Positions 47,792-59,106 are shown, counted from the stretch's first letter. The stretch is 64,000 nucleotides of DNA from Anodontia alba (GCA_964016985.1 OZ024830.1:79249852-79313851), one strand, 5' to 3'. Notes: generated from the letters alone by a model not told the origin. Numbers and translations are program-made.

Positions 47792-48582
47792 AGTAAAACC
47801 TCAATGACTCAAACAACGTCCACTTCGAATTAGTTTGTTTGAGTCCCTATGACGTTCTTACGACAGCTGAAGAAAACACATATTTGGGAATATTTAGGGA
47901 TTTTATCCTATTTTGTCATGACAATATATATTGTGTGTACTCATTAGAATCGCCTCAACGAATCGACAATCGAAAAGACAGCCATATATTATTCACATTT
48001 GTCTCCAATATCGCGCAATTGCTAACCCTCAGTGGCTTGAACTTCCCATATCTAGAACAAATTTCCGTTGCCCATAAGAGGTTCAATTCATTGAACCATA
48101 ATGCTCATCACGAAAAACTGCCTATATAATTTTGACCCCCTTAATCCCCAGTTTTATATAGTAAAACTGGGGTTTATAGGGGTATACATTATTTTTCTTA
48201 TTTCTGCTCAAAACATAGATTGTGGGTACTCGTTAGAACCGCCTCGTCGAGGCGGTTCTAACGAGTACCCACAATCTATTGTTTTAGCAGAAATATGAAA
48301 AATATCAGCGTTTTTATCTGAAAATTTTCATTTTTTGGTGGTAAAATTTTCAGTATATTTAAATAGGCGTGTTTTCGTAATGTATGTGGTGTACACTCAC
48401 TAGAGGCGATTGGTTTGTTGTGTGTTCTCACTAGAATTGCCTAGATGATTGGAAAGACCCATATAGTATTCTCATTTGTCTCCTAGTCTGACGCTATTAT
48501 TAACCCTTAATGGCTTGAACTAACCATATCCAGAACAAATCCGCATGGCCCTAAAGATATTCGTGCCACTGAGGTTCGACTG
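47792..48582. mobile_element. MITE F2 pair or composite interrupted by an F1 element
   Basis: F2 sequence starts at AGTAAAACCTCAATGACTCA (47792) and reaches a degraded right end near 48100. F1 then occupies 48106-48382, and F2-type sequence resumes (TGTTCTCACTAGAATTGCC) to end GCCACTGAGGTTCGACTG at 48582 beside TA. This is either F1 nested in F2 or two F2 copies flanking it. Confidence 0.6.
48106..48382 (+). mobile_element. MITE F1, full-length, nested
   Basis: CATCACGAAAAACTGCCTAT to GGCGTGTTTTCGTAATG with a perfect central palindrome (GTTAGAACCGCCTCGTCGAG and inverse). Confidence 0.87.
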
Positions 48583-48889
48583 TACATAAAAGTGAAGTAC
48601 GGTGAAACGTATTACGGCCGCCACCCACGTTTGCTTTTTATGCGTAATGCACTATTTATAAATGTATTGAACATTATTGCTCCGACTAACTGTTCATGAC
48701 AAGATTCAATAAAAACCGAGCGCTATTTTCTCTTTCTTCTGTGTGTTCTTTTCTTTCAAAGGATTCCTATTTCTCTTCTATTTTCTGATACATAATCAGA
48801 TTCGTAGTCGACATTACATGAATATGCTTGCTTGTTAAAACGAACTGTCGCAGGATTGTTCAAACAATAAGAAAACAAATAAGACGAAA

Positions 48890-49545
48890 CACGGAACAAT
48901 CCCTACAGCGACAGCAACAAGGCCCACAAAGAGAGACTAACACCAGAGTCATCGCCTTAGAAAGGTCAGAAGTAAACAAACTGGCTTGAGATCGATTTTA
49001 CAGGGCCTAAATCTTCACCCTAGGTTCAAATGTTGACGAAAAACTCTCGACTTGCATAAAGGCTAACGCAGCACAAACAAAGCACACAGACAGTTGAAGT
49101 AATCAAAGTGGGCATCCGCTGAAGGTGGGGCGACCCTAATGCTAGCATTACAAGAAAGTCTTGCAAAACAGATAAACATAAAGAGCCACCGCTTTAGAAC
49201 ACGTGACCTTACTAAGGGACAAGATATGCGCACTAAAAGTAGTAAATAATCGTGAGATGGGGTTAAATCGATTTTAATGCCATCAAATCTTCATCCTATG
49301 TCCACGTGTTGTAAAGCATACAACAAATGTTCGGATTGCATACAGCCTTTCTAACTGAAAGCGTTAAGAAACTTAGGAAAATAAGTCAAATCCTTCTTAT
49401 GAACTAAAAGGATGTGAGCTCTTGGCAAACAGCTCAGTCACTGACAGCCAGAGCTAATTAAAACCACTTGTTGAACCACACCGTGGAGGTCCGAATAAGA
49501 ACATAACATCAGACATCAAGCCCCTAATGAAACGCTGTATAACTG
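48890..49545 (-). mobile_element. Retroelement subfamily C, 3' region
   Basis: AGACTAACACCAGAGTCATC, TTAGAAAGGTCAG, GATCGATTTTACAGGG, GACTTGCATAAAGGC, GCCAGAGCTAATTAAAACCA and TTGAACCACACCGTGGAGG follow the same order as element A phrases (AGACTAACACCGGGACCACC, TTCGCATAAAGGCTC, GCCAGAGTAAATG, TTGAACCACGGCGGGCC). The sequence is clearly different, so this is a separate, related subfamily. Confidence 0.5.
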
Positions 49546-50559
49546 TACGCAAAGAATAATAATCTACGCATATTTATCATGTGATAATAACAATAATTGC
49601 TCAGTCTGATGTAAATATTGAAATTAGTACAGAGTGAACGTAAATATTTTGCCGCCGTTTATCATGGTATTGTTAAAATGTTTGTTTCCTTGTCAACCTT
49701 TTTTGGTTTTGCTTTTGTGTTGTAGTTTGCATCAATAAAGAAGGGGATGGGATGATTGCGCAGCAAACTACTAATATTGATCGCATTTGTGTACTCGTTG
49801 TCATAACGACTGTCTGTCGTTTTCTTATACTTCTGAATAAAATCAAATGAAAACAAACTCAAAGTAAGTCAGTCGTTATGTCATTATATCGTCGCATGTG
49901 TCATTTCAATTTAAGTATGCATTTCCTTTTCTTCTTTGCGTCTTATCGTCACGCCTTTCTAATGCTTTCAGTGCTCTTCCCGTTATCAGCAAGCATTACC
50001 TACAAGGTAAGATTACGCGTTAAACTTATTAAACCAGGAAAGCATAGGAAACATTAAAATAATCACAACAGGAGTACATATTTCATTTGCCATTAATTTG
50101 GTATGACAAGTTTTTATCTTAGAAAAAAAAAATCATACTCCACTGATAATTAAACCAGATGTTTTATGGCTACTATGTTCAACTTCTCCATGCACTAATT
50201 AGTGTGTTCACAACAGGTGGCATTACCAGATTTACTTGACGACTACTTTTCTCTGATAAGATTTGTTCCCTGCACTGTAATATATAATCTTGAAATCTTA
50301 TTTTTTTTAACGTAGGAGAACATTTACAATGTGTAGATTGTTTAACTTTTTTATGCAGACGCAGATTTTGGAATTGGTTTTGAGCTACTTCTTTGTGTTT
50401 TATATTTATTTATTTATTTATTTATTTATTGCGTGGGTTTCTAGTTAACTGTCTTGTCAGTATTTCTTAACTAATTACGCAACAGCATCACTTTACTGGC
50501 AGCTGGGCAGAGTTTTAGTGTCTCAGTCATCAGATACATATGGATACGTAAGATATAGC
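49546..50559. other. No gene seen
   Basis: AT-rich flank with (TTTA)n at 50404-50430. No feature recognised. Confidence 0.45.
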
Positions 50560-50572
50560 ATTAGTCAGGAAG

Positions 50573-50998
50573 GTGGGGTCAAATTCTCTAAGAGAAAAAC
50601 ATGGCATAGTAATGTGTATAGGTATTGGTTTGCTTTGTTCAGGTGACATCAAACAAAATCCTGGCCCCGCCTCGTTACAGTATATTCAGGAAGATGGGGG
50701 GGGGGGGGGAGAGGGGGGCGGGGGGCGGTCAAATTCTCTAAGAGGAAAACATGTTATGGTAACGTGGCTAGGAATTATTTTAGTTTGTTCAGACGACATC
50801 AAACACAATCCTGACCCCGCCTCGTTACCATCAAGTGGTAACCTCTTAAGCTCATCGGATATATCTACCAACATTTTCAGTGTCCTTAATTGTAGCTATA
50901 ATGTGTCTTTTGTCCAATATAATGTTCAAAGTATCCTAAACAAACTCGATTTTTTACAGGCCGAATTTTTCGAATTCGATACACTAGCTTTTCAGTGA
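50573..50998 (+). pseudogene. Leader with duplicated 2A-like motif and start of endonuclease
   Basis: The first 32 codons end in LLCSGDIKQNPGP (motif at 50642-50668). A second version, CSDDIKHNPDP, lies exactly 150 bp later (50792-50818), in the same frame, because a block of about 110 bp (AAATTCTCTAAGAG to CCCCGCCTCGTTAC) is duplicated around a G-rich linker. The 2A consensus ends D-x-E-x-N-P-G-P. Here Glu is Lys in both copies and Gly is Asp in the second, so ribosome skipping is doubtful. The frame then reads SFVQYNVQSILNKLDFLQAE, the start of a retrotransposon endonuclease, before a frameshift at about 50994. Confidence 0.7.
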
Positions 50999-51353
50999 AA
51001 CATGGTTGAACCAGTCAGTTGATACAGAAGACTTACATTTTCAGTCCCTTAACAAGCCTGAACGTAAAGATCGATTAGGCGACAGCCACGACGGTGTTAT
51101 GCTGTATCTTAAAGAAAGTATATACTACAAACGCAGGTAAGATCTTGAAATAAGAGGTGTCGAAAGCATATGGATCGAAGTATCGGGTGATTATAAACGA
51201 ATACTTTTTGGGCTATTCTATAGACCGCCAAATGCAAGTGCCAATTATTTCAGCGATACAGAAGACTATATTGCTCTAGCCGTTGACACTGGTGTACCAA
51301 ATATTGTTATAACTAGTGATTTCAATCTTAACTTCCTAACTGATTTAATCCTT
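50994..51353 (+). pseudogene. Endonuclease domain remnant of the non-LTR element
   Basis: In the shifted frame: SETWLNQSVDTEDLHFQSLN, a stop at 51138-51140, then VESIWIEVSGDYKRILFGLF, YRPPNAS and VITSDFNLNF. YRPP and (G/S)DFN are hallmark positions of the exonuclease-endonuclease-phosphatase fold. The usual GDFN reads SDFN. Confidence 0.65.
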
Positions 51354-51940
51354 ATCAGTAACAAAGAACACCTGGTTCTTAGTGATGTAGGCGATCCCTT
51401 TCTGCATCAAGAATTAAGGTAATCACTGTCCTATTGTTTTGGAATTTAAAATTTGCTAAAACCAAATCAATGACGTTTACCAAACATATTTGGAACTACA
51501 ATAATGGCGATTACGACCGTTTACGTGGCATGGCATCTACTTTTGATTGAGATTCATTAAGGGACAATAACATTGATACCTAAGTGAATAACATAACAAA
51601 CACCATTATGAACCTTGCAGCTAAATGTATCCCCAATAGAAGTATTAGAATGAAACCGTCCGATCCACCCTGGATAACTTTACATATAAAATGACATATA
51701 CGTATGCGAAAACGGGCTTAAGAACACGAAAAACTAACCTCCGACAACACTGGATAAAATTCAAAATTTCGTAACGAGGTCACAATTATGGTCCGCTAAT
51801 CGAAACAAAATATAGACTCTAAGATCTCAGATAAGCCAAAATCTGATTTACTCATATCCAAAGACTGACTTTTGATTATGTTTGCACGCTGGACTCTTAT
51901 AAAAGTTAAAAGCAGCTGGTGTCACAGGTGAAGACCTTAA

Positions 51941-52150
51941 ATGGTTAACGGTTATCTGTCAGACCAACGTAAACGTGTCATACTTCCCGGTACATCCTCT
52001 GAATGGGTTTACATCAGAGCAGGTGTCCCTGTAGGATCTATTCTAGGACATCTTCGTTTTCTCCTTTTTATAAATGACATAGTTACTGACATTGGATCCA
52101 GCATACGACTTTTTGCAGACGATACAAGTCATTTTTATTATCGTAGATAA
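51941..52150 (+). pseudogene. Reverse transcriptase core of the non-LTR element
   Basis: VNGYLSDQRKRVILPGTSSE, then AGVPVGSILGHLRFLLFIND and SIRLFADDTS. FADD supplies the catalytic aspartates. The normally conserved GVPQGSILGPL has Val for Gln and His for Pro. The frame ends at 52150 and continues in another frame. Confidence 0.75.
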
Positions 52151-52760
52151 TCCCTTAAATGCAGCAGCTTGCTTAAACTCGGACCTAGTGAAAATTACAA
52201 GATGGGCTGCACGATGGCTAGTTAACTTTAATCCCGATAAAACTGAAGCACTCTTAATATCTCGTAAGATAAATCAAATACAACATCCACCACTTTTTAT
52301 GCAAAACGTACAAATTTGAGACGTTGATTCCCACAAGCACTTGGGTATATTCTTGTCAAATAACTGCAATTGGCACCAGCAAATTAACTTAATAGCAAAC
52401 AAAACATGGTTAAGAATCAATATTATGTTGAAATAGAAATTTAAACTTGATAGAAAATCACTCGAAACCATTTATATAGCATTTATAAGACCATTACTAG
52501 AATACGGCGATAATATCTTGGATAACTGTACACAGTTCGAAAACGATGAGCTTCAAAAAAAATGAGAATGAAACTGCAAGAATTGCTACAGGAGCAATTC
52601 AACTTGTTCCTAAAAATATTTTTTTCAAAACAAAATTGTTGGGAATTACTCCAGAAAAGACGATGCAATCATAAAATTACTTTATTTCTTAAAATGAATC
52701 ACAACTTAGCACCTGAATACCTGTCTTCATAAATACCGCAACCGGTAGCATCGAAAATGC
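52150..52760 (+). pseudogene. Downstream part of the same reverse transcriptase
   Basis: Segments LNSDLVKITRWAARWLVNFN, PDKTEALLISRK, DVDSHKHLGIFLSNNCNWHQ and YIAFIRPLLEYGDNILDNCT follow in order with several stops. These match the usual sequence after FADDT in CR1/L2-like elements (W..W...FN..K.....S, HLG, RP.LEY.). Confidence 0.7.
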
Positions 52761-53066
52761 GTAGCACTTCTTTTTCCACTGTATGTTCTATCAAAGACAC
52801 AGATATGCACTCCTAAACTCTATCAGTATAGATTGAACACCAACTTTGGATATCATTGAGCATGGTGATGATTGGCTGTCTATAGTGATAAACAAACGCA
52901 TATTTGCCCACGTTTATAAGTATTATAGAATCAAGACGTTTCCAACTGATCTTCAATACGTTCAATGGTGTAATTCACAACATGCGATCAAAAAAAAAAA
53001 AAATACAAAATTTTAATTTGGTCATTCAGTGGGCCTCCACAGAACCGTCCCCCATTTTTCCTGTTT

Positions 53067-53081
53067 TTGTTGTTGTTGTTG

Positions 53082-53148
<67 letters not shown>

Positions 53149-53180
53149 TGTCATTCCAAAGTGTGTGTGTGTGTGTGTGT
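53067..53180. repeat. (TTG)n-(TG)n microsatellite with a repeated interruption
   Basis: TTG units, about 31 TG units to 53145, then TCATTCCAAA, a second (TG)n at 53161-53180, and TCATTCCAAA again. A local duplication of the microsatellite edge. Cys-Val frames are artefacts. Confidence 0.93.
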
Positions 53181-55689
53181 CATTCCAAAGTATCCCCAAT
53201 TTCGATTATTATTATTTGTATTATTATTATATACCCTATTCTGATTCGGTTGTATTGATTTATTATTAATTTTCAATATCATTGTTCTGTATGCTTAATT
53301 CTGGTTTAAGAATCCCGATGCTAAAATAAATAATAAAGTTATTTTACATTCACGGATGTGTACCGCAATCAGCAATACACTGTCTCATGTAAGGAAAGAA
53401 ACTTTATAAGCCTTGCTTTTGTTCTAAACCTTTGTATGTATTCAACTTTGTGTTTATTTTGTATTTAGTTGAAAACGTATTGAATAAAATATATTTAAAC
53501 CAAATAGGGCTATTGACACACAACATACATCTAGATTAGACGACTGATAATGCTATCCACTGATTGAAATATAACCCATTGTAGTCCGGAGACCCCTAAA
53601 AGGGTAACTGTCAAATAGTTCAATCATTTTTCTCTAAGAATATCTAAAACATATAGCCTGACATACCTAAATCGAAATTAAAATTGTCCAATATATAGTG
53701 TGGAGAAGTTCATGCAGTCTACAATGGGTTAATTAATGATTTGCACCCGCCTCTTGCTCTCTATATTCCGACAAGTCGTGGTCAAACTCGCGGTTTTCTT
53801 TTGCTCTCTCTTCAGTTGGCCACTGAGCCAAATAAGTAGCGTTTTACGCTGATGTGTCACCAAAATTACACAGTGTATCTGTGAGAACTAGTAAATCAGA
53901 TTTTGCAAGGTCAGACTATCTTTACTGATTACGTTTCGGAAACAACGGTGCATACGTAATCTTAATATTGATCAAGTAACATATAATTTACTAATGGAAT
54001 GGCAGATCGTATCATGCTCGTATAAATAAAACCAATATACTGTGCGAAACAAAATTTGTCAGGTGTCAGCTGCCATCAGGACACATCAACGCATCTACAG
54101 ACTTTCTATAAAATATTCGCTGTTCTACGTAATCGTATACCTTAATTTCTTACCCTACTTGTACTAAGATGTGAACCAAAAAAAAATAAAAAGGAATGGC
54201 AGTTCCAATGTCGACGCCAACGCCAACGCCGGGGTTAGTGCAATAACTCTTCCTGTACTTTCGTATAGGCGACCTAAAAGCGAATCATATCAAAACCATC
54301 TCCATAATATAGCCAGCTGTTAACAAACAAAAGTAAGAATATAAAAGAACACAAGGACGGTAGTGAGTAAACCGCTTTTATCTAATCCTTATCTTCAACC
54401 TAGATTCAGACATTATTCGAAATACATTGAATTATTCCATTTTCTAAAGAAGTTTTCTAACTCAGTCAATGTGCTATCACAGAAGAGCATCTGCATCAAA
54501 TTATTTAACCTCGCAGAAACAAAGATGAGGCTCATAACAAAACGTACATACACTGGCAGCCAGAGGACAGCCATTAGTTTATTCATAGGGGGGCAGAAAT
54601 TGGGGCCAAAATGCGATCCACCATTACACAATTAAAGCGGAAAGTCATTGGTGCATGTGGAATAGCGCACGGTACATTTGAAGAATCAAAAATAAGTGCA
54701 CACTTCCTTAATGCAATTCGATAGCAAACGCACTGATGTCTGTCTTCAAGGGTAAGGCTGTTTTGTTAAAGGTTATTTGATGCAATCAGTCAAAGCTAGC
54801 ACGCTGCTCTCTAGAGGCATGCTCTCTAAATGATGGCAAATGAAAAACTTTAATCCAATGTCATAGATATGCACTTCACGCACATTTAGGCCAATTTCGA
54901 CATGTATGTGCAACTAGTAAAATGTGATTATATCGAGGATTGTTAAATAACGTTCAAAACGTTCACAAATAAATTTGAATCTGAATTAATTACGGCTGCT
55001 ATGAATAATCCTTCAAGAAGTACATATGTCTGTGCAACTTTCAGAATTAACCTCTAAATACAAACGCGGTCATAAAACGTAGGAAAATTAAGATGAAGCC
55101 CAAAATCCTTTTGAATTTCTAGGCGCACCTGTGTGGTTTCTTATTTGTCGTTATCCTACCTACTGAAGGGAACACAAAATTAACTGAATTTTACTTATAA
55201 CATTCTGTCTCCTTGGGACATTACTAAATTTTATATAATAATTTACTGCAATCCGAATTGATTTGTCTGCATTTAAAGCATATGCTTAATTCCATCCATC
55301 AATGTTGATTACATAACTTTTAACACTTCTGTCTAAATGGTGGTAAAATGACATAAGAAAATTAAGCATTTTACTGTTCTTGAAGATTCCCTGAAAAAAA
55401 GCAAAAACACAACAAACAAACAACGCTTGAATTGATTGTCAACGTGCACCTAATACTTAAGAGACCAAATATTTAAGAGAATAACACCATTCTGTCATGA
55501 TCAGTTCTGTAAGATATCTCAAAACGGTGTTATTTTCATTGTTTATAATTAGTAAAATAATTAAACATATAAATCAGAAACCTAATAGAAATCCAACCTG
55601 ACGAAACAAATACTATGACAACAGGAAAAGAATTCATATAACGGTATACAATTTTAATGGTAGGCAAATCATTATTATCATTATTTTGT
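53181..55689. other. No gene seen
   Basis: Contains AT-rich sequence, a half-end of the AGGGTTATTGCAC MITE (54230-54251), and a possible retroelement-like stretch at 54340-54650 (GGCAGCCAGAGGACAGCCAT). Two overlapping opposite frames at 54363-54635 show no signature. Confidence 0.35.
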
Positions 55690-55920
55690 AATTTGGAGCT
55701 ACAGCATAATCAAGGACAAGGTCTTGCTCGATTTAAACTATAGTTTAAAACCAGTCCGCGCCTCTAGCAGTTTTTCTACTAATCCAAGGAGGCTACTCAG
55801 TAACAATTTGTCTTTGTTAATACATCGATTATTGTAGATGTGCTATTTGGCTCTGTCATCGTTGCTTTTCTCTTCTCGGAGAGGTGTTGCGTCGTGCTTT
55901 TGGACTTTCCTGGTTAATGT
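55690..55920 (+). mobile_element. Retroelement subfamily B, fragment
   Basis: AATTTGGAGCTACAGCATAA, CTCTGTCATCGTTGCTTTTC and GAGAGGTGTTGCGTCGTGCT then TTTCCTGG follow the subfamily B order. Confidence 0.4.
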
Positions 55921-56305
55921 CTTTTATAATTTATTAATACCAATGATATAATTGAGCCGTGCCAGTTAAATATTTGCCTTCTTGGAATATGCGGACAGTA
56001 AACGTCTGCAACAGTCTGCACATTAGCACATTCATTTCAGGGCTTTAGATGTCCACATACAGAGACAATGAACTTGTAGAGGGTATCGATGTAAAACAAA
56101 AGGACAATGTCAGATTGCGCGACTTTGCTCTCTGATCAGGATTATTACAGTTAAAAATAGCCTTAAAACACCTATATTTCAAGGAGGGCACTGACGTCAA
56201 AAGTCGAGAATGTGATGGTTGTGATGAAAGATAAGATGTTAAAAGCATTTTCTCAGCGACAGTAAACTTGCACTATTAAGACCATATTAGGTACTGCCTA
56301 AAAGT

Positions 56306-56383
56306 GCCGGCCTCGGTGGCTCAGTTGGATGCGCGTCCGACTTGTGATCAAGAGGTTGCGGGTTCGACTCCCGCCGGATCGGC
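56306..56383 (+). tRNA. tRNA-like sequence (SINE head or tRNA pseudogene)
   Basis: Pol III box A (TGGCTCAGTTGG, 56317-56328) and box B (GGTTCGACTCC, 56361-56371) are both intact and properly spaced. The T-stem GCGGG/CCCGC is perfect. The anticodon loop would read CTTGTGA (anticodon UGU, threonine), but the anticodon stem has mismatches and the acceptor ends do not pair cleanly. A functional tRNA is therefore unlikely. A tRNA-derived SINE head or a tRNA pseudogene fits better. The protein-like frame over it is a well-known tRNA artefact. Confidence 0.6.
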
Positions 56384-56579
56384 AACATTCTTTCGTAGAG
56401 ATTTGATCAGGAAATATTTTCTACGGTTATTCTCTCCCTTCCGCGGATTCAAGAAGGGCAGTTTTCAGTTTCTGGCAAAAGAATGTGCACAATACCGGTT
56501 AACCGCTTAGAGGACTAAGCCTGCCCAGTAAAAGTGTGGTAGAGTAAACTGACCGCGCTTGAATGACTGTATTCGGCTC

Positions 56580-56857
56580 CATCACAAAAACACGCCTATA
56601 TCATTTTGACCCCTTTAAACCCCACTTTTATATAGTAAAACTTGGGTTTACAGGGGTATACATTATTATTCTCATTTCTGCTCTAAACATAGATTATGGG
56701 TACTCGGTAGAACCGCCTCAGCAAGGGGGTTCTAACGAGTACCCACGATCTATGTTTTGAGCAGAAATATAAAAAAAATATCATAATTTTTATCTGAAAA
56801 CTTTCAGTTTTTGGTGGTGAAACTGTCAATATATTTAAATAGGCGTGTTTCGTAATG
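56580..56857 (+). mobile_element. MITE F1, full-length
   Basis: CATCACAAAAACACGCCTAT to GGCGTGTTTCGTAATG. The palindrome is slightly decayed (GGTAGAACCGCCTCAGCAAG). Confidence 0.85.
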
Positions 56858-56964
56858 TTTCAGTACTGTATAACGAACAATGGAGTATACAAAAATAACT
56901 CTATTTATGGGGACAGATAGGCAGGAAGTTCATTAGATTTCTTGTTTTTGGGTCTAACATGCAT

Positions 56965-57160
56965 AATGAATGACAAACAGTGTAAAAACTGATCATTACG
57001 CCGCCGACTGCGTGTCTGTTCATGGTCTACACTGTTTATTATTCAAGATATATTTTAGACACAACAAAAGTAATTTAATAGATATCTTAAAATTTTGGAG
57101 CAAGCATTTCATGGAGTTATGGTGTCCCAATTTTTAGGATAAATACGGTAACCTGTAATC
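56965..57160. mobile_element. F9-related repeat
   Basis: ATGACAAACAGTGTAAAAAC with GGTCTACACTGTTT forms the hairpin. It is followed by AAAATTTTGGAGCAAGCATT and GGATAAATACGGTA. A similar 3' part is at 21250-21320. Confidence 0.45.
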
Positions 57161-57234
57161 AACGATATTTGCTACTGATATATGATACGATGGTGCCATG
57201 AAATTAGTTTAACATTTAATTGCGCCGTAACTTG

Positions 57235-57470
57235 AGAAAAGATACCTTCTGATAAGTGCGCAAAACGAACACTCAAACCAGTCTGCACATTCGCGCAGTC
57301 TGATCAGAGACGTCGTTGTGTTCAGGAAGAAACTGTGCATGCTTGTCTAACCTAAATTTGCCCAGTGAAATTTCTGGTTAGACTACGCGAATGCATCTGC
57401 TTATTTGAGTCTTCGTTTGGCGTCCATGGCAGAAGGTACCTTTTACTCAAGTTGTGGCTCATACGGTTAT
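57235..57470. mobile_element. Foldback repeat F7
   Basis: GAGAAAAGATACCTTCTGAT, ACCAGTCTGCACATTCGCGC, GGTTAGACTACGCGAATGCA and GGCAGAAGGTACCTTTTACTC. Its outer ends, carrying GGTACC-type phrases, are inverted to each other. Confidence 0.55.
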
Positions 57471-57659
57471 TTAGGCGCCATATCACGCTAATAAACTTAT
57501 GTGAAATCCATTCAACAATGACATGGATCTGGATAACCCTTTTTTCCAACCATAAGTTTTCATGTTTTTTTGTTTCTCCTAGAAAATTTACATCTTGGTA
57601 CTTATTATAAGCGTATAGGCGAAAACTTCTAATGAGTACAAAATAAAAGTCTTCCTAAC

Positions 57660-57765
57660 TCAAAGTTTTTTTGTTTTTTTTTTTTTTGTTTTTTTTTGTC
57701 GTCTGTGGATTTTTTTATAAAAAAAAACTTTTTTCAAAAAAAAAAAAAAAAAAAACTTTCAAAAA
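57660..57765. repeat. T-rich then A-rich low-complexity block
   Basis: T runs (57667-57695) followed by A runs (57718-57755), complementary to each other around GTCGTCTGTGG. Confidence 0.9.
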
Positions 57766-57779
57766 TACCATCAGAGTGT

Positions 57780-57845
57780 CAAACAGTTTGGATTCAGATC
57801 AGGCCCGACGTTTTGTCGGGCCTGTTCTGGGACCAAACTGTTTGA
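57780..57845. repeat. Compact two-stage hairpin
   Basis: CAAACAGTTTGG pairs with CCAAACTGTTTG, and inside AGGCCCGAC pairs with GTCGGGCCT around a GTTTT loop. The arms are perfect, and the GC-rich inner stem makes it look like a stable RNA or DNA fold. It directly follows the T/A-rich block. Confidence 0.85.
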
Positions 57846-58159
57846 AATGATTATCAGCAGACGATAAAAGTGGCTACAATGAACAAATAAATAAACAAAA
57901 TATCTAGACGTCGCTTTTGCCTAGAACAAAGTAAGCCGTACAATTTCCACTATACAATATAATATGAAAAGAAGGAGCGTGTGGCTTTAGGTACATACTG
58001 GCAAATATATACAGTACAAAACTGTTAAAAATTAAAAAAAAATGAAAATCTGCGACAAAAATCGCATATTACTTAACAAAACATTAGCCGTATAATGTAT
58101 ACTCCTGCATACCTCAGTGTCCACCATATACTTGAGAACACTCAACACACCATTATTGT

Positions 58160-58274
58160 CTAGAAGATCAGAAAAAAAAAATATCTAAATCATCGCCATT
58201 TGCTTCCTGACCTGGCGTCATGATTAGCCCTCAGTGGCTAGTACTACCTATATCTCGAACATTGTTTATGAGTT
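58160..58274. mobile_element. F2 MITE end fragment
   Basis: AATCATCGCCATTTGCTTCC, AGCCCTCAGTGGCTAGTACT and CTCGAACATTG match one F2 arm. The other half is missing. Confidence 0.45.
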
Positions 58275-58489
58275 ATTGACTGTATATAGTACTGTTAACG
58301 TAATGGAATTTTAGACGACACTTGTCCTCTGCATTTGCTATCTTTGAATACGCTCAGGGCATATACGTCAATAATACTTGTTTACTGGAAACATATCCTT
58401 GCCATGCCTATCTAATACGTTTTGAATACTTCCAAGGGCATTTTATACGACTGTCGCTAGCATCTATCTTACAATAAGCTGCTTAAACG

Positions 58490-58720
58490 ACAGAAAACTG
58501 TACCTTCGGACATGTGTGCACAGCGAAGCGTCAGACCAGCCTGCGCATTTGCTGAGTCTGATCTCCTTGTTAACTGGGTGCATTTTGGATAGCCAAAGGA
58601 TACAAACTGTCTTCATGTGGACAATCAGATATTAATCAGCCTGCGCGGATGTGCAGACTGATTTGAGTCTTCACCTGGTGCACTTGACCGATGGTATGTT
58701 TTCCGAAGTTGCGGGTAAAA
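58490..58720. mobile_element. Foldback repeat F7, well preserved
   Basis: GTACCTTCGGACATGTGTGC, CAGACCAGCCTGCGCATTTG, GGATAGCCAAAGGATAC, CAGCCTGCGCGGATGTGCAG and TGACCGATGGTATGTTTTCC. Confidence 0.6.
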
Positions 58721-58810
58721 TGAACTGATACACAGGAAGTCGGCTTTTACGTCAAATGTGTCCTGTGTTAATAGTCTCACAACAAGTAATAAATGCACCT
58801 TGCAAAATGT

Positions 58811-59106
58811 CATCACGAAACATACATACCTAATATAATTTTGAGCCCATAAACCCCACTTTTATATAATAGTAAAACTGGGGTTTACAAGGGTATACGT
58901 TATTTTCTCATTTCTGCTCAAAACATAGATTATGGTACTCGTTAGAACCGCCTCGGCGAGGCGGTTCTAACGAGTACCAACAATCTATGTTTTGAGCAGA
59001 AATATGAAAAAAAAAACAAAAAAAAAAACAGAATTTTTTGTCTGAAAACTTTCAGTTTTTGGTGGTGAAATTTTCAATATATTTGAATAGGCATGTTTTC
59101 GATATG
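58811..59106 (+). mobile_element. MITE F1, full-length
   Basis: CATCACGAAACATACATACC to GGCATGTTTTCGATATG, with A-run expansions at 59009-59028. The central palindrome GTTAGAACCGCCTCGGCGAG and inverse is perfect. Confidence 0.83.

Larger units (their letters stand above)
50560..52960 (+). mobile_element. Defective non-LTR retrotransposon with 2A-like leader
   Basis: Order on the + strand: a leader with NPGP motifs (50573-50830), an apurinic-type endonuclease remnant (about 50914-51350), reverse transcriptase (51941-52150) and downstream reverse-transcriptase thumb/C-terminal remnants (to about 52760). The set resembles CR1/L2-type elements, some of which carry 2A-like leaders. Exact ends are uncertain. 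The sequence passes into T/G microsatellites near 53067. At least four frame changes or stops make it inactive. Confidence 0.75.

Noticed and set aside
52904..53269. Frames rich in Cys-Val
   Set aside because: Translations of (TG)n at 53083-53180. The same applies to 32387-32855 and 42845-43036.
54363..54635. Two overlapping opposite-strand frames of 90 and 72 codons
   Set aside because: Neither shows a signature. Parts resemble retroelement 3'-region phrases, so they are probably repeat-derived.
56304..56510. Protein-like frame across the tRNA-like sequence
   Set aside because: It is the common false protein that arises from translating a tRNA or SINE head. Box A and box B explain the sequence better.
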